A stretch of DNA of 34,389 bases. Origin: Gammaproteobacteria bacterium. GTDB taxonomy: Bacteria; Pseudomonadota; Gammaproteobacteria; Pseudomonadales; Pseudomonadaceae. The stretch lies in NCBI GenBank assembly GCA_018827205.1, contig JAHJXZ010000271.1:1-34389 (forward strand). The letters run 5' to 3'. The notes under the pieces were generated by a model. It searched no databases and was not told where the DNA came from. It saw only the letters and a program-made list of their open reading frames with translations. Of this stretch, positions 8,295 to 17,596 are shown piece after piece. The translations under genes were made by a program, and so were the position numbers. Each line of letters begins with the position of its first letter. Within the stretch, counting starts at the first letter, position 1.

Positions 8295-9662
8295 TTACTT
8301 GAGCAGTTCGAACAGCGCGACGTTGCCGCTCTTCTCCAGGCCGGTAACGAGGAAATGCCGACCGCTGTGCTCGACATGCGCCAGACCTTCCGGCGCCAGC
8401 TTGCCGGAACCGGCGCCTTCGTCTGCACCGATCACCTGCAGCACCTTGGGTTGTTCCGGCTGATCGAGATCGATCAGGGCCAGAGAGTCCGCGCGCTCCA
8501 GTGTAGCCACCACCAGGCGTTTGCCGAAGGCATCAAAACTCACCACGCCTTCCGGCTCGCTGCCCTTGTTGGGGCTGCGCACATCTGGGTAAACACCGGC
8601 CTGAGCAGCCATATCATCGAGCTGGCTGCCCGTATCACCCAGCAGCTTGCCACTCATCGCGTCAAACACGCTGAGCGTGCGCCCACCACCGCTGGGCAGG
8701 CCAGCCTTGGTCTTGGCGATTTTCGGATCGGTATCGCCTTCATCGGCGCTGATCAGGTAACGGCCATCGGCGCTGACTGCCAGGGCATCCGGCTCGCGCA
8801 GGGCGAACAACTCGGCACTCGGGTCGTACTTGCCGTCATCCAGAATATCCGCCGCATGGCGCACCGTACCCAAGCCAAAAACCTTGTCCAGCTTGCCTTT
8901 CTGTATATCGATCACCGCGATCGCATTGTTTTCCTGCAGGCTGACGTAAGCACGTGCACCATCCGGGCTGAAAGCCACGTATTCCGGTTCGATATGCTCC
9001 GGGCTGGTGCCGAACGGCACTTTCAGCTCTTCGCCGTCGATCAACCGCTCCAGCATGCGTTGATGCTCAGCCTGGGTCGCACCCTCGACACCGGCCAGGT
9101 CTGGCAGCGCAATCAGGCTGTGCTTGGCGGCAGCCACACCGCCGCGCAGGTCGATCAGGCTGATCGAGCCTTCACCGCTGCGAAATCCCTCACCGTCGCG
9201 CACATAGCCTTCACCTTCGTTGGCCACCACGATGAAATCACCCGTGGGCGAAAACGCCACGCTGTCCGGCCAAATGCCGATTTCCAGGGTATTGAGCAGC
9301 TTGCCATCGGCCGCCGCGCGCAACTCGATCCGGCCGCTTTTCAGGCCATCGCTGTTGCGGATACACGCAGCAAAGAGATCTTCGCTGGGGTGGAAGGCCA
9401 CCGATGTGATCTCCCCTGCCCCTTCGGTCACCAGGTTGTAGCGTGCTAACCGATTGAGGCCCTTGGCTGGGTCCAGCTGCAGAATATCCACCAACCCTTC
9501 GGCACTATTAGAGACAACCACACGCATGCTTGACGCCTGCACGCTGACAATTTCAGTGCCTTCAGCAAAGCCGCTCTGGTACAGCGCCAAGGGTTTCAGC
9601 TCTAGGGCAGACGCCAATGGCGCCAAGGCAAAAAGCGCACACAATGTAGGGATTCGCAGCAC
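8295..9662 (-). CDS. Secreted beta-propeller protein, choice-of-anchor I family
   Basis: A 455-residue exported protein. The N-terminus (MLRIPTLCALFALAPLASA) is a signal peptide with likely cleavage after residue 19. The rest is made of repeated beta-propeller-like blades with motifs such as VAFHPSEDLFAACI, VAFSPTGDFIVVANEGEG, VAFSPDGARAYVSLQENNAIAVID and LAVSADGRYLISADEGDTD. The C-terminal NKGSEPEGV and LAPEGLAHVEHSGRHFLVTGLE are typical of the choice-of-anchor I domain family, often found beside secreted phosphatases and esterases. No catalytic residues were recognised, so the function is unknown. The start is GTG at 9662 with AAGGA 8 bases upstream. It is a single-gene unit with its own terminator, divergent from the binding-protein gene at 9835. 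Confidence 0.85.
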   Translation of the reverse strand: MLRIPTLCALFALAPLASALELKPLALYQSGFAEGTEIVSVQASSMRVVVSNSAEGLVDILQLDPAKGLNRLARYNLVTEGAGEITSVAFHPSEDLFAACIRNSDGLKSGRIELRAAADGKLLNTLEIGIWPDSVAFSPTGDFIVVANEGEGYVRDGEGFRSGEGSISLIDLRGGVAAAKHSLIALPDLAGVEGATQAEHQRMLERLIDGEELKVPFGTSPEHIEPEYVAFSPDGARAYVSLQENNAIAVIDIQKGKLDKVFGLGTVRHAADILDDGKYDPSAELFALREPDALAVSADGRYLISADEGDTDPKIAKTKAGLPSGGGRTLSVFDAMSGKLLGDTGSQLDDMAAQAGVYPDVRSPNKGSEPEGVVSFDAFGKRLVVATLERADSLALIDLDQPEQPKVLQVIGADEGAGSGKLAPEGLAHVEHSGRHFLVTGLEKSGNVALFELLK

Positions 9663-9834
9663 AGCAACTATCCTTATGCAAAGACATGGGGATTGAACAA
9701 ATCCGCAGCAGTCTTCACCCGCAGGATGACGTTTTAATGAAGCATTAATGGCGTTTCATCCACAGCACTGCGATGGTATTACTGTGCGACTAGCTAACAC
9801 GCACCTGCATTATCGGTTGCAGTAAGGGGCGCCA

Positions 9835-10629
9835 ATGAAGTGGAAAAACCTGTTCGTGGTTGCGTGCTTGCTGCTGGGACTGCCCACACAAGCCAGCGAA
9901 CAGCCCGAATTGAAGATAAGCGTCGGTGATTGGCCGCCTTACCTGTCCAGCGACTTGAAACACAATGGCGTCATCGCGCACCTGATCAGCGATCTATTTG
10001 CCGACGAGGGTTATCGCGTCAGCTTTCAGTTCCTGCCTTGGCCGCGGGCCTATTCTGCCGCCGCAGCCGGCCGCTTTGACGCCACTGCGGTATGGATGCA
10101 CAAGGACGAACGCGAAGCTGACTTTCTGTTCAGTGCACCGCTGCTCGACGAACAGTTTGTGTTCTTTCACCTGAAAAGCCTGCCCTTCGACTGGCGGCGC
10201 TTCGACGACCTCACCGGCATGACCCTCGGCGGCGGGCTGGAGTACAGCTACGGCCCGGGCTTTGATGCCTTCCTCGCCGAGAACAAGGTGAAAATGGAAC
10301 GCGTCTCCAACGACCAACAGAACTTCGACAAACTACTCAAGGAGCGCGTGGTGCTCTACCCGCAGGAGATGAACGTGGGTTATGCCGCCTTACGCAGCCA
10401 CTTCAGCCCAGAAGATCAGGCCAAGATCACTCATCACCCGAAACCGCTGCTGGTCAACCTCAGCTATCTGATGCTGCCGAAAAGCCTGGAGGGCAGTCCA
10501 GCGTTGCTTGAGCGCTTCAACAAGCGTCTACAGCGCTACCGTGAAAGCGGACGTTACCAGCGATATTTCGATGATCTAAAGCAAGGCAAGTACCAAGCAG
10601 AGCCCTCAGCATCCCTCACAAGCGAGTAA
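9835..10629 (+). CDS. Periplasmic solute-binding protein, family 3 (amino-acid type)
   Basis: A 264-residue secreted protein with a signal peptide of about 20 residues (cleavage near TQA-SEQ). The mature part starts with the SBP_bac_3 pattern LKISVGDWPPYLSSDLKHNGVIAHLISDLFADEGYRV, followed by WPRAYSAAAAGRFDATAVW. Such proteins bind amino acids or related small molecules for ABC importers, or serve as sensors. No permease or ATPase gene lies nearby, so it either works with a distant transporter or in sensing. An AAGGGG sits 5 bases before the ATG. The ligand cannot be deduced. Confidence 0.88.
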   Translation: MKWKNLFVVACLLLGLPTQASEQPELKISVGDWPPYLSSDLKHNGVIAHLISDLFADEGYRVSFQFLPWPRAYSAAAAGRFDATAVWMHKDEREADFLFSAPLLDEQFVFFHLKSLPFDWRRFDDLTGMTLGGGLEYSYGPGFDAFLAENKVKMERVSNDQQNFDKLLKERVVLYPQEMNVGYAALRSHFSPEDQAKITHHPKPLLVNLSYLMLPKSLEGSPALLERFNKRLQRYRESGRYQRYFDDLKQGKYQAEPSASLTSE

Positions 10630-10647
10630 AAGCCGGGCCTTTGATGC

Positions 10648-10665
10648 ACAACTGGCTACAGTTGT
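10648..10665 (+). other. Short perfect hairpin between two binding-protein genes
   Basis: ACAACTG (10648-10654) and CAGTTGT (10659-10665) form a 7-bp stem with a GCTA loop, 18 bases after the upstream stop. There is no T run, so it is a weak terminator candidate or an operator dyad. Confidence 0.45.
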
Positions 10666-10752
10666 CCTAGAGAATCACATGCACTTAAAGAACAAGAAAA
10701 AATGCCCGAACAGGCCCCTCTATCGTCAACGGCCCGGACAAGGAACTCATCG

Positions 10753-11895
10753 ATGACGCCTCGACAGCTGCTGCGCGGCCTGATCCTCATCTGCCTGCTG
10801 GCACCTGGGTTATCTGCTGCTGCGGAACCCGGCTTGAGCGCGGATGAAATCCGTATCGGCATGGTCAATGCACAAAGCGGCCCGGCCGCAGCGCTGGGTT
10901 TAGGCATGCTCAATGGCGCCCAGGCCTACTTCAAGCGCGTCAACGCCGAAGGCGGGGTACATGGCCGGCGTATCAGCCTGCTCAGCTTGGACGATGGCTA
11001 TGAGCCCAGCCGTACTGCCGCACATACCCGTAGCCTGCTGAAAACCCAACAGGTGTTCGCCCTACTCGGTTATGTCGGTACCCCTACCTCACGTGCTGCC
11101 CTGCCACTGGCTCTGCGCGCACAGGTGCCCTACCTGTTTCCGTTTACCGGCGCCGAGTTTCTGCGCACACCGCCAAAACCCGGGGTGTTTAATATTCGCG
11201 CCTCTTATATCGAGGAAACCGAGCAGTTGGTCGAGCGCGTGACCAAGGATCTCAAGCTGAGCAAGATCGCCATCCTGATGCAGGACGACTCGTTCGGTGA
11301 GTCGGTCAAGGGCGGCCTTAACGGCGCCCTGCTCAAGCGCGGCCTGGAGATTTATGCGCAGGCGCGTATCCAACGCAACTCGCTGGCGGTGGAGGCTGCC
11401 ATCAAGTCGCTGCAACTCTCACAACCTGAGGCAGTATTCTTTGTCGGTACTTACCGGCAACTGGCGGTAGCGATCAAGCAGGCAAAGGCTACCGGCTTTA
11501 ATACGCGTTTTATCAGTGTGTCGTTTATCGGTACTGCGGGTTTTATCCGCGAGGTCGGCAGTGACGGAGATGGGGTCTATATCACTCAGGTGGTGCCCTC
11601 CCCAGAAGACACATCACGCGCACTGGTGCAGGCCTATAAAGCCGATATGCAAGCCAGCGACTTTGACCATGCTTCGCTGGAGGGTTATATCGGCGCTGCG
11701 GTGTTTACTCAGGCGCTACGCAAGGCCGGTGCGCAGCCTACTCGGGAGACGTTTCTCGATGCGCTGGAACACCTCAACACGGACCTTGGCGGCTTCAAGG
11801 TGGCGTTTTCACGCAGCCAGCATCAGGGCTCAAGCGCAGTATTCCTGACCCGCATCGAGAATGGCCAAGCCATCCCCGTCAGCACGATGCGCTAA
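10753..11895 (+). CDS. Leucine-type (Peripla_BP_6) ABC substrate-binding protein, orphan
   Basis: A 380-residue periplasmic binding protein of the LivJ/LivK fold. I chose the ATG at 10753 over an upstream in-frame ATG at 10702 because AAGGAA lies 7 bases before it and a signal peptide starts there (MTPRQLLRGLILICLLAPGLS, cleavage near residue 24). The mature protein begins IRIGMVNAQSGPAAALGLGMLNGAQAYFKRVNAEGGVHGR, the standard type I binding-protein opening. It continues through FALLGYVGTPTSRAALPLA and IAILMQDDSFGESVKGG. No livFGHM-like transporter genes are adjacent. It ends overlapping the convergent kinase-like gene by 4 bases (11892-11895). Confidence 0.88.
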   Translation: MTPRQLLRGLILICLLAPGLSAAAEPGLSADEIRIGMVNAQSGPAAALGLGMLNGAQAYFKRVNAEGGVHGRRISLLSLDDGYEPSRTAAHTRSLLKTQQVFALLGYVGTPTSRAALPLALRAQVPYLFPFTGAEFLRTPPKPGVFNIRASYIEETEQLVERVTKDLKLSKIAILMQDDSFGESVKGGLNGALLKRGLEIYAQARIQRNSLAVEAAIKSLQLSQPEAVFFVGTYRQLAVAIKQAKATGFNTRFISVSFIGTAGFIREVGSDGDGVYITQVVPSPEDTSRALVQAYKADMQASDFDHASLEGYIGAAVFTQALRKAGAQPTRETFLDALEHLNTDLGGFKVAFSRSQHQGSSAVFLTRIENGQAIPVSTMR

Positions 11896-13178
11896 CGTCC
11901 GACTAGCTGCCCCTGCAGCAGATCGGCCACCGGCAACGCCACGCCGAGGCGGCTGAGGTTCCAGTAATGCCCTTCCAGGGTGCGATTGACCAGCAAGGTT
12001 GCCGGCGACGGCTGCAGACTGCCCAACGCGCCTAGCACATCGGGCAGCAGCCGTTGCACCTGCTCATGCAGCGGCGTAGCGGCAAAATCCCAATGCACCC
12101 CAGGCTGCAGCAGCGGCCCGAGCAGACCATGTAACTGACGGTATAAGCCATAGGGGGTGGTCGACTGCGGCTGGCGCGTACCGAGCGCCTGGAAGGCCTT
12201 TTCCAGCTGCTCGCCGTCGCGGGCCTGCAGGGCCTTGTAGGTTTGCACATAAGCCGCCAGCAAAGGCGCAGACAGCGCCTGCACACAACCGAAGTCATAC
12301 ACCACCAGCTCACCGGCTGCGGTATAGGCGAAATTACCGGGATGCGGGTCGGCATGCAGCAGGCCCAACTCGAAGGCCTGGGCACTCAGCCAACGCACCA
12401 GGGTCAGGGCCAAGCGCTCCCGTACTTCAGCACTGGCCTGGCTGACCTCGGCAAACGGCAAACCGGCTTCCTCGCTGAGCGCTAGTACTCCAGGCCGGCA
12501 AAGGTCTTCCTGCGGTATCGGCAGACGCAGGCCCGGCCAGTCGGCGAAATGCGAGCGAAACTCCTGTAGGCGACGCATCTCGGCCGAGTAATCCAGCTCA
12601 GCCCCGATCACCGCCGCCAGCTCCTGATACAGGCCCTCAAGTTGCTCAGCCGGCGCGCGAAACAAACGCCCCAGCGGCAGCAAACGGCGTAGCTGACGCA
12701 GATCCGCCTGGCAGATTTCGGCGATGCCCGGGTACTGCACTTTGAGCACCAGCGCCCGGCCATCCGCCGCGATGGCGCGATGAACCTGCCCCAGGGACGC
12801 GGCAGCAAAAGGTTGTTCGTCTATCTGTTGAAAGAACTGCCCAAGATCCGCGCCATACACCTGCTGCAAATGCCCGCGCAGCGCGCTGAAGGGCAAGGCA
12901 GGCACGCGGTTCTGCAGCGAGCTCAACGCCAGCGCTACCGGTTCAGGCAGCACCCCCTGCCACTGCGAGGCCATTTGCCCCAGTTTGAGCACCGGACCTT
13001 TCATCTCGCCCAATACATCAGTCAGCAAGTCCCCCACCGGCTGCCAATCAATACCTCGACGCCCCGGGCGCAGACGCTGCCCTAGCACGCTGCCGCCTAT
13101 GCGCGTGGCGGTACCCGCCAAGGTGAAAAACCGTCCAAGTGCGGAGGCCGAAGGGGGAGCGGTAGGAGGCTTGGCCAT
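11892..13178 (-). CDS. ABC1/UbiB/AarF-family atypical kinase-like protein
   Basis: A 428-residue protein of the ABC1/ADCK/UbiB family, whose members are ATPases or atypical kinases linked to ubiquinone and lipid metabolism. Visible motifs: KxGQ as KLGQMASQ at 65-68; the Ala-rich loop FAAASLGQVHRA near 125-128; the ATP-site lysine in LVLKVQYPGI at 146; ELDYSAEM around 194; the catalytic loop HADPHPGN at 275-282; and the metal-binding DFG as YDFGCV at 295-297. No C-terminal membrane helices are apparent, unlike canonical UbiB, so it is probably a separate ABC1 paralogue. The start at 13178 (MAKPPTAP) is preferred to the upstream in-frame TTG at 13235, which has no family similarity. Its 3' end overlaps the convergent gene. 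Confidence 0.9.
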   Translation of the reverse strand: MAKPPTAPPSASALGRFFTLAGTATRIGGSVLGQRLRPGRRGIDWQPVGDLLTDVLGEMKGPVLKLGQMASQWQGVLPEPVALALSSLQNRVPALPFSALRGHLQQVYGADLGQFFQQIDEQPFAAASLGQVHRAIAADGRALVLKVQYPGIAEICQADLRQLRRLLPLGRLFRAPAEQLEGLYQELAAVIGAELDYSAEMRRLQEFRSHFADWPGLRLPIPQEDLCRPGVLALSEEAGLPFAEVSQASAEVRERLALTLVRWLSAQAFELGLLHADPHPGNFAYTAAGELVVYDFGCVQALSAPLLAAYVQTYKALQARDGEQLEKAFQALGTRQPQSTTPYGLYRQLHGLLGPLLQPGVHWDFAATPLHEQVQRLLPDVLGALGSLQPSPATLLVNRTLEGHYWNLSRLGVALPVADLLQGQLVGR

Positions 13179-13247
13179 GCGGCAACACTCATCAGGGCGA
13201 AACACGATCATGCGCCCGGGGCTAGCAGGTTCCAAACATTAACCGGT

Positions 13248-13325
13248 TTAAAGCGGGGAGCGCTCCAGGAAGTCCCGTACCTGCTGCTGATACAGCGCCG
13301 ACTCACGCTGACGCTCAATTTCACC
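13248..13325 (-). pseudogene. Orphaned C-terminal extension of the truncated binding protein
   Basis: Directly after the TGA at 13326-13328 the frame reads GEIERQRESALYQ and ends DFLERSPL before a TAA (13248-13250). This is the amphipathic C-terminal helix usual in family 3 binding proteins of Pseudomonas. It has no start codon or ribosome-binding site of its own and makes sense only as the lost end of the upstream gene. Confidence 0.7.
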
Positions 13326-14045
13326 TCAGATCCTCACCGCCTGCTCCGGGTTGGCTGCCACATAGGCGTTGGACAGCATCAGGTAATATGCCTTCTCCTC
13401 CAACGGCAACATAACTTTCTCCAGCCGCGCGGCCAGTGCCGGGTTGGCCTGCAGCACGAAATCACCACGCAGGCTCTGCAGCGCCGCCGCTTCGATGCGT
13501 TTATGACTAAGCATCTGCAACAGCGCCAGAGGATCGCGACTGGTTTCATCCACCTCAGCGCCCTGAGCGCGAATAAAGTCGACAATCGAAAAACCGCTCA
13601 AAGAGCCCACTCGCCCGCGCAACTGGCGAAATTCCTCACCATTCCAGCTCACCGCACTGCCTTTGCGCCGGTACAGGGCGTAGATCGAGGTGTGCAGGCG
13701 CTTGCGCTCATCCAAGCGGCCATCGGCATCTTGCGGATAACGGCCGAGGCTCAGGCGCTCCGTCTTGAAGCTGGAGGCAAAGGCGCCGTCGTAGGTACCC
13801 TGGGCCAGTCCGGAAAGGCAGCGTTTCCAGGGCACCGCGACAAAGCTGAACTGCATCGGCAAGGCGTCAGCGACCAAACGTAATAACTGCAGATTGAGCC
13901 CGGTGCCGTCAGTCATCACCCAGGGATAAGAGTTCTGATCCTCATAACACAGGGTCAGAGCCTCAGCTGAGCGCGAGGCGGCGAACACTTCAACAACCAG
14001 GCAACAGCTGCACAGCAGGCAGATCAACAGCTTGGCCAAGTGCAA
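13326..14045 (-). CDS. Family 3 solute-binding protein, truncated by an in-frame TGA
   Basis: Secreted amino-acid-type binding protein. The 239-residue frame has an N-terminal signal peptide (about residues 1-23, KLLICLLCSCCLVVEVFAA) and SBP_bac_3-like segments LTLCYEDQNSYPWVMTDGTGLNLQLLRLVADAL and VPWKRCLSGLAQGTYDGAFASSF. No ATG is available. The start is a TTG at 14045, or more likely the TTG at 14039, which has GGAG 8 bases upstream. The protein stops at TGA 13328-13326, but the same frame continues for 25 sensible codons to a TAA at 13250-13248. A Trp (TGG) to TGA nonsense change is the simplest explanation. The truncated protein lacks its final helix and may be non-functional. Confidence 0.8.
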   Translation of the reverse strand: MHLAKLLICLLCSCCLVVEVFAASRSAEALTLCYEDQNSYPWVMTDGTGLNLQLLRLVADALPMQFSFVAVPWKRCLSGLAQGTYDGAFASSFKTERLSLGRYPQDADGRLDERKRLHTSIYALYRRKGSAVSWNGEEFRQLRGRVGSLSGFSIVDFIRAQGAEVDETSRDPLALLQMLSHKRIEAAALQSLRGDFVLQANPALAARLEKVMLPLEEKAYYLMLSNAYVAANPEQAVRI

Positions 14046-14161
14046 TGCTCCGAGACAGTAATAACCGCCACGTCCTAATGGATCTCGCGGTTGTTGGGCG
14101 CGCCTTGCTGCGCGCTATGCCTGAGTATAGATAGACCTGGCAAATGCAATGTGGGCGTAGA

Positions 14162-17100
14162 TCAATTATCCCCGGCATTGACCGCAAAACGCTTATCCAG
14201 GCCGCTATAGCCCATGCCCACTCCCTTGTGCACTTTCAACTGCACCGGAATGCGCTCCTTGAGTGCCTCGACATGGCTGATCACACCAATCATCTTGCCG
14301 CTGGCGTTGAGGTTGTCCAACGCATCCAGCGCCACCTCAAGAGTTTCGCCGTCGAGGGTGCCGAAACCTTCATCGAGAAACAGCGAGTCGATGCTGGTCT
14401 TGTGGCTGACCAGATCGGACAGCGCCAGGGCTAGGGCCAGGCTGACCAGAAAGCTCTCGCCGCCGGACAAAGTCTTGGTGTCACGCGCCGCATCGGCCTG
14501 CCAAGTGTCGATCACTTCCAGCTCCAGCTCGCCACTGTTACGCCGCGCCAATTGATAACGGCCGTGCAGACGTTCCAGCTGCTGATTGGCCAGGTAAACC
14601 AGATGATCCAGGGTCAAGCCCTGGGCGAACTTGCGGTACTTGGCGCCATCGGCCGAACCGATCAGGCTGTTGAGCTGCTGCCACAAGTCGTATTCGCCCT
14701 GCTTGGCGCTGATCGCGGCAAACAGGCTTTGCTGGCTGAGCCTGCGCGCATCGTCACCCTGCAGCTGGGCGCGGATTTCGCCCTGACGTTCGCTCAGGGC
14801 TTTTAGCTGGGCGCTCAGGGCGAGCAGTTGCTCATCCAGTTGCGTAAGACCGAGCGAGGTGGCCGGACTGGCTTGTAGAGTCGCCAACTGCTGTGCGGTT
14901 GCACTGGCCAGCGCCTGGGCATCACTCAGGGCTTTATCCAGGCGCTGACGCAATTGTTGCAAGGCGCCGCGCTGCGCCTCATCCAGCAAGGCGGCCAGAT
15001 AACCCGCCTCATCATTAAACGGGCTTGCGCTTAACGCAGCAGCCCACTGCTGTTCAGCCTGCTGCAGGCGCGCTTGTTCATCCTGCAAGCGACTGGCTAG
15101 GGCCTGACGGCTACCGGCCAACTGCTGTTGACGGCGCTGCGCCTCTTCCAGTTGAACCTGCGCTTGCTGCAAGGCCGCCTGCACATCAGCGGGTTTGGCC
15201 AAAGCCGGCTGACCGGCCAGGTCCAGTACAGCCCAGCGTTGCTGCCAGAGCTGAGCCAGCTGAGTTGCGCTTTGCAGGCCATGGTCCAGCTCACTTAGCT
15301 GGCGCTGTAAATCCAGGCTTTGCTGCTGATTGTGCTGCCAGCGCTGCCACTCTGCCTGGCGCTCGGCCAGCCAGGCGCTAGCATCCTCCGGCAGCTGATA
15401 GCCGAAGCTGGCCAGGGCCTGACTTAGGCTGGTGCTGCGCTCGCGGGCAACCTCCAGCAATTGCTGCAGGCGCAGTTGGCCTTGCTCGCTCTGCTCCTGG
15501 CGTTGCTGCAGTTGCAGGCGATTAAGCGCCTGCTGCTGTTCCAGCTCGCTGCACAGTTGCTGCAAACCCAACCGCGTCTGCTGGCATTGTTCAAGGTGGC
15601 TGTTGAGCTGTTGCAGTTGCTCAAGTTGCTGATCAAGTTGCTGCAGCTCACTGTTTTGTTGCGCCTGCTGCTCCGCCAGGGCAACGGCATCGGACAGCGG
15701 CCTTGGCAGCTGCGCGCTAAGAGCCTGCCAGCGTTCGCTCTGCTCGACCTGGGTCTGCTGACCACGCTCGAACTGCTGCTGTTGCTGTTCCAGGCGCGCG
15801 GCGAGTTTCTCCAGCTCGCCAGCCAATTGCCGGCCTTGTTCAGTCAGGGCCTCCAGCTCGTTGCGCTTGCTGTGGAGCAACGTCTTGGTCGCAGAAACAT
15901 CCAGGGCCTGGTAAGCGCTGATTGCCGGGTGCGACTCGGAGCCACACAGCGGACAGGCCTCGCCGGGTTGCAGTTGAGCGCGATGGGCTTCCAGGGCCTG
16001 GATACGCTGCTCCTGCTCCAGCAGTTTTTCCTGGGCCTGCACCTGTTGCTGCAGATCCTTGTAGCTCAGGCGCAATTGCGCCACCTCGGCACCCTTGGCC
16101 TGATGCTGCTCGCGCAACAGCGTCAGGGCGCTGGCCAACTGGGTCTGTTCAGTTGCCAGGCGCTGTTGGGTCGTGGCCAATTCGCTCAGTTGATTCAGTA
16201 GGCCGCCCTGGATATGCAGCTGCTGCCAGCGCTCACGCAAAGCCGCCTCACTGCGCCCGGCCAGCAGCGCCTGCTGTTGCTGCTGCGCGGCGTCTTCCTG
16301 CTCGCGCGCCTGCTGCAGGCGGAGCTGTTCGCTGCCGAGCTGTTCAGCCTGCTGGCTCAGTTGCGTCTGCTGGGCGACGATGCTGTCTTGTCGCTGCTGC
16401 TGACTGAGTTGCAGCTGGGCGATTTCCTCGGCCAGCTGCTGGCGCGCCTTTAGCTGCTCGCTCCAGCTACCCAGCTGCTCACCCAGTTGACCATGTTGCG
16501 GCTGGGCTGCCAGTTGTTGCTGCACCTGCCGCAACCGCTCGTCCAGCAGCTGACGCTGCGCCTGGCAATCGGCCAGCAGCAAGGCGCTAAGCTCGCGGGC
16601 CTGCCAAGTGTGCTCGGCGAGAGCCTGTTCAACCTGGCGCTGTTCGACGGCATTCTGCTGCAGGCCCTGCTCAGTCTGAGCCAGGCTCTGGCGGACCTGC
16701 TGCCAGTCATGGTGCAGCGGTTGCAAACGTAGTGCCGGCTCGCTGGCGGCCAATTGCGCCAGCTGCGGCTGGGCCAGTAGTAACTCATCCTGCGTAGCCT
16801 GCTCGGCCTGCTTGTTGGCGTGCAATTGGGTCTGGGTCTTGCTCAGTTCCTCACACCAGCGGCGCTGGCGCTGCAACTCGGCCTGTTGTGTGCCGAGCGC
16901 CGCGTCATCCATAGCCAGTTGCTCGGCCTGCGTTTGCAGCTCAATACGCTGCTCATCACTTAGCAGTTCGACGCCTTCGGCCTTGGCGCGCAACTGATCG
17001 AGGGCGACCTTGACCTCGCGGCACTGCTCGAACACCCGCTGGGAAATCTGCCCATAGATATCGGTGCCGGTCAGCTCTTCCAGCAGCTCGGCACGCTGGT

Positions 17101-17596
17101 TGGCATTGGCTTCAAGAAAGGCGGCAAAGCCGCCCTGAGCCAGCAGCATGGATTTGGTAAAGCGCTCGAAATCCAGGCCCGTCAGGCGCTCGGTTTCGCG
17201 CAGCTTCTCATTGATCTTGTCGGTGATGATCTGCCCGTCAGCGGCAGCTAACTCGACCTTGGGCGCTTGCAGCGCGCCGTCGGCCTTGTCGCGGGCGCGG
17301 CGCTGGCTCCAGAAGGCGCGGTAACCGACGCCCTTGACCTCAAATTCGACCTCAGCCAAACAATCCGCGGTGTGCCGGCTCATCAGCTCGTTAGCACTGG
17401 TCGACACCGTGCTCATCCGTGGTGTGCGGTGATACAGGGCCAGGCAGATGGCATCCAGCAGCGTGGTCTTGCCCGCACCGGTTGGCCCGGTAATGGCAAA
17501 TAGGCCGTTGTCTTTGAAGGGTTCGGTGGTGAAGTCAATCTTCCACTCGCCCTTGAGCGAATTGAGGTTTTTCAGACGCAGGCTGAGGATCTTCAT
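14162..17596 (-). CDS. sbcC: Exonuclease subunit SbcC (Rad50-like SMC ATPase)
   Basis: ATPase subunit of the SbcCD nuclease, which opens hairpins and processes DNA ends, especially at palindromes and stalled forks. The 1144-residue protein has Walker A GPTGAGKT at 37-44. Two long coiled-coil arms flank the zinc hook CPLCG (Cys548 and Cys551). The ABC signature LSGGES is at about 1043-1048 and Walker [12 protein letters not shown] at about 1072-1082. The arms are unusually rich in glutamine, with several QQQQ runs. The ATG at 17596 overlaps the sbcD stop by 4 bases (ATGA), which implies translational coupling. No intrinsic terminator was found in the 116 bases after the stop. Confidence 0.97.
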   Translation of the reverse strand: MKILSLRLKNLNSLKGEWKIDFTTEPFKDNGLFAITGPTGAGKTTLLDAICLALYHRTPRMSTVSTSANELMSRHTADCLAEVEFEVKGVGYRAFWSQRRARDKADGALQAPKVELAAADGQIITDKINEKLRETERLTGLDFERFTKSMLLAQGGFAAFLEANANQRAELLEELTGTDIYGQISQRVFEQCREVKVALDQLRAKAEGVELLSDEQRIELQTQAEQLAMDDAALGTQQAELQRQRRWCEELSKTQTQLHANKQAEQATQDELLLAQPQLAQLAASEPALRLQPLHHDWQQVRQSLAQTEQGLQQNAVEQRQVEQALAEHTWQARELSALLLADCQAQRQLLDERLRQVQQQLAAQPQHGQLGEQLGSWSEQLKARQQLAEEIAQLQLSQQQRQDSIVAQQTQLSQQAEQLGSEQLRLQQAREQEDAAQQQQQALLAGRSEAALRERWQQLHIQGGLLNQLSELATTQQRLATEQTQLASALTLLREQHQAKGAEVAQLRLSYKDLQQQVQAQEKLLEQEQRIQALEAHRAQLQPGEACPLCGSESHPAISAYQALDVSATKTLLHSKRNELEALTEQGRQLAGELEKLAARLEQQQQQFERGQQTQVEQSERWQALSAQLPRPLSDAVALAEQQAQQNSELQQLDQQLEQLQQLNSHLEQCQQTRLGLQQLCSELEQQQALNRLQLQQRQEQSEQGQLRLQQLLEVARERSTSLSQALASFGYQLPEDASAWLAERQAEWQRWQHNQQQSLDLQRQLSELDHGLQSATQLAQLWQQRWAVLDLAGQPALAKPADVQAALQQAQVQLEEAQRRQQQLAGSRQALASRLQDEQARLQQAEQQWAAALSASPFNDEAGYLAALLDEAQRGALQQLRQRLDKALSDAQALASATAQQLATLQASPATSLGLTQLDEQLLALSAQLKALSERQGEIRAQLQGDDARRLSQQSLFAAISAKQGEYDLWQQLNSLIGSADGAKYRKFAQGLTLDHLVYLANQQLERLHGRYQLARRNSGELELEVIDTWQADAARDTKTLSGGESFLVSLALALALSDLVSHKTSIDSLFLDEGFGTLDGETLEVALDALDNLNASGKMIGVISHVEALKERIPVQLKVHKGVGMGYSGLDKRFAVNAGDN

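Noticed and set aside
8037..9449. Long plus-strand open frame (470 codons) opposite the beta-propeller gene
   Set aside because: It is antisense to a gene with a clear signal peptide and family motifs; its protein has no recognisable domain and it is explained by high-GC codon use.
9690..9740. Possible Pho box upstream of the beta-propeller gene
   Set aside because: Only one half-site resembles the consensus (CGTCAT); the second repeat does not match.
13326..13328. TGA read as selenocysteine in the truncated binding protein
   Set aside because: No suitable SECIS-like hairpin was seen directly after the codon, and binding proteins of this family do not use selenocysteine; a nonsense change is simpler.
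15461..16201. Leu-rich plus-strand frame opposite sbcC that looks like a membrane protein
   Set aside because: Leu runs are the antisense reading of CAG-rich glutamine codons in the SbcC coiled coil.
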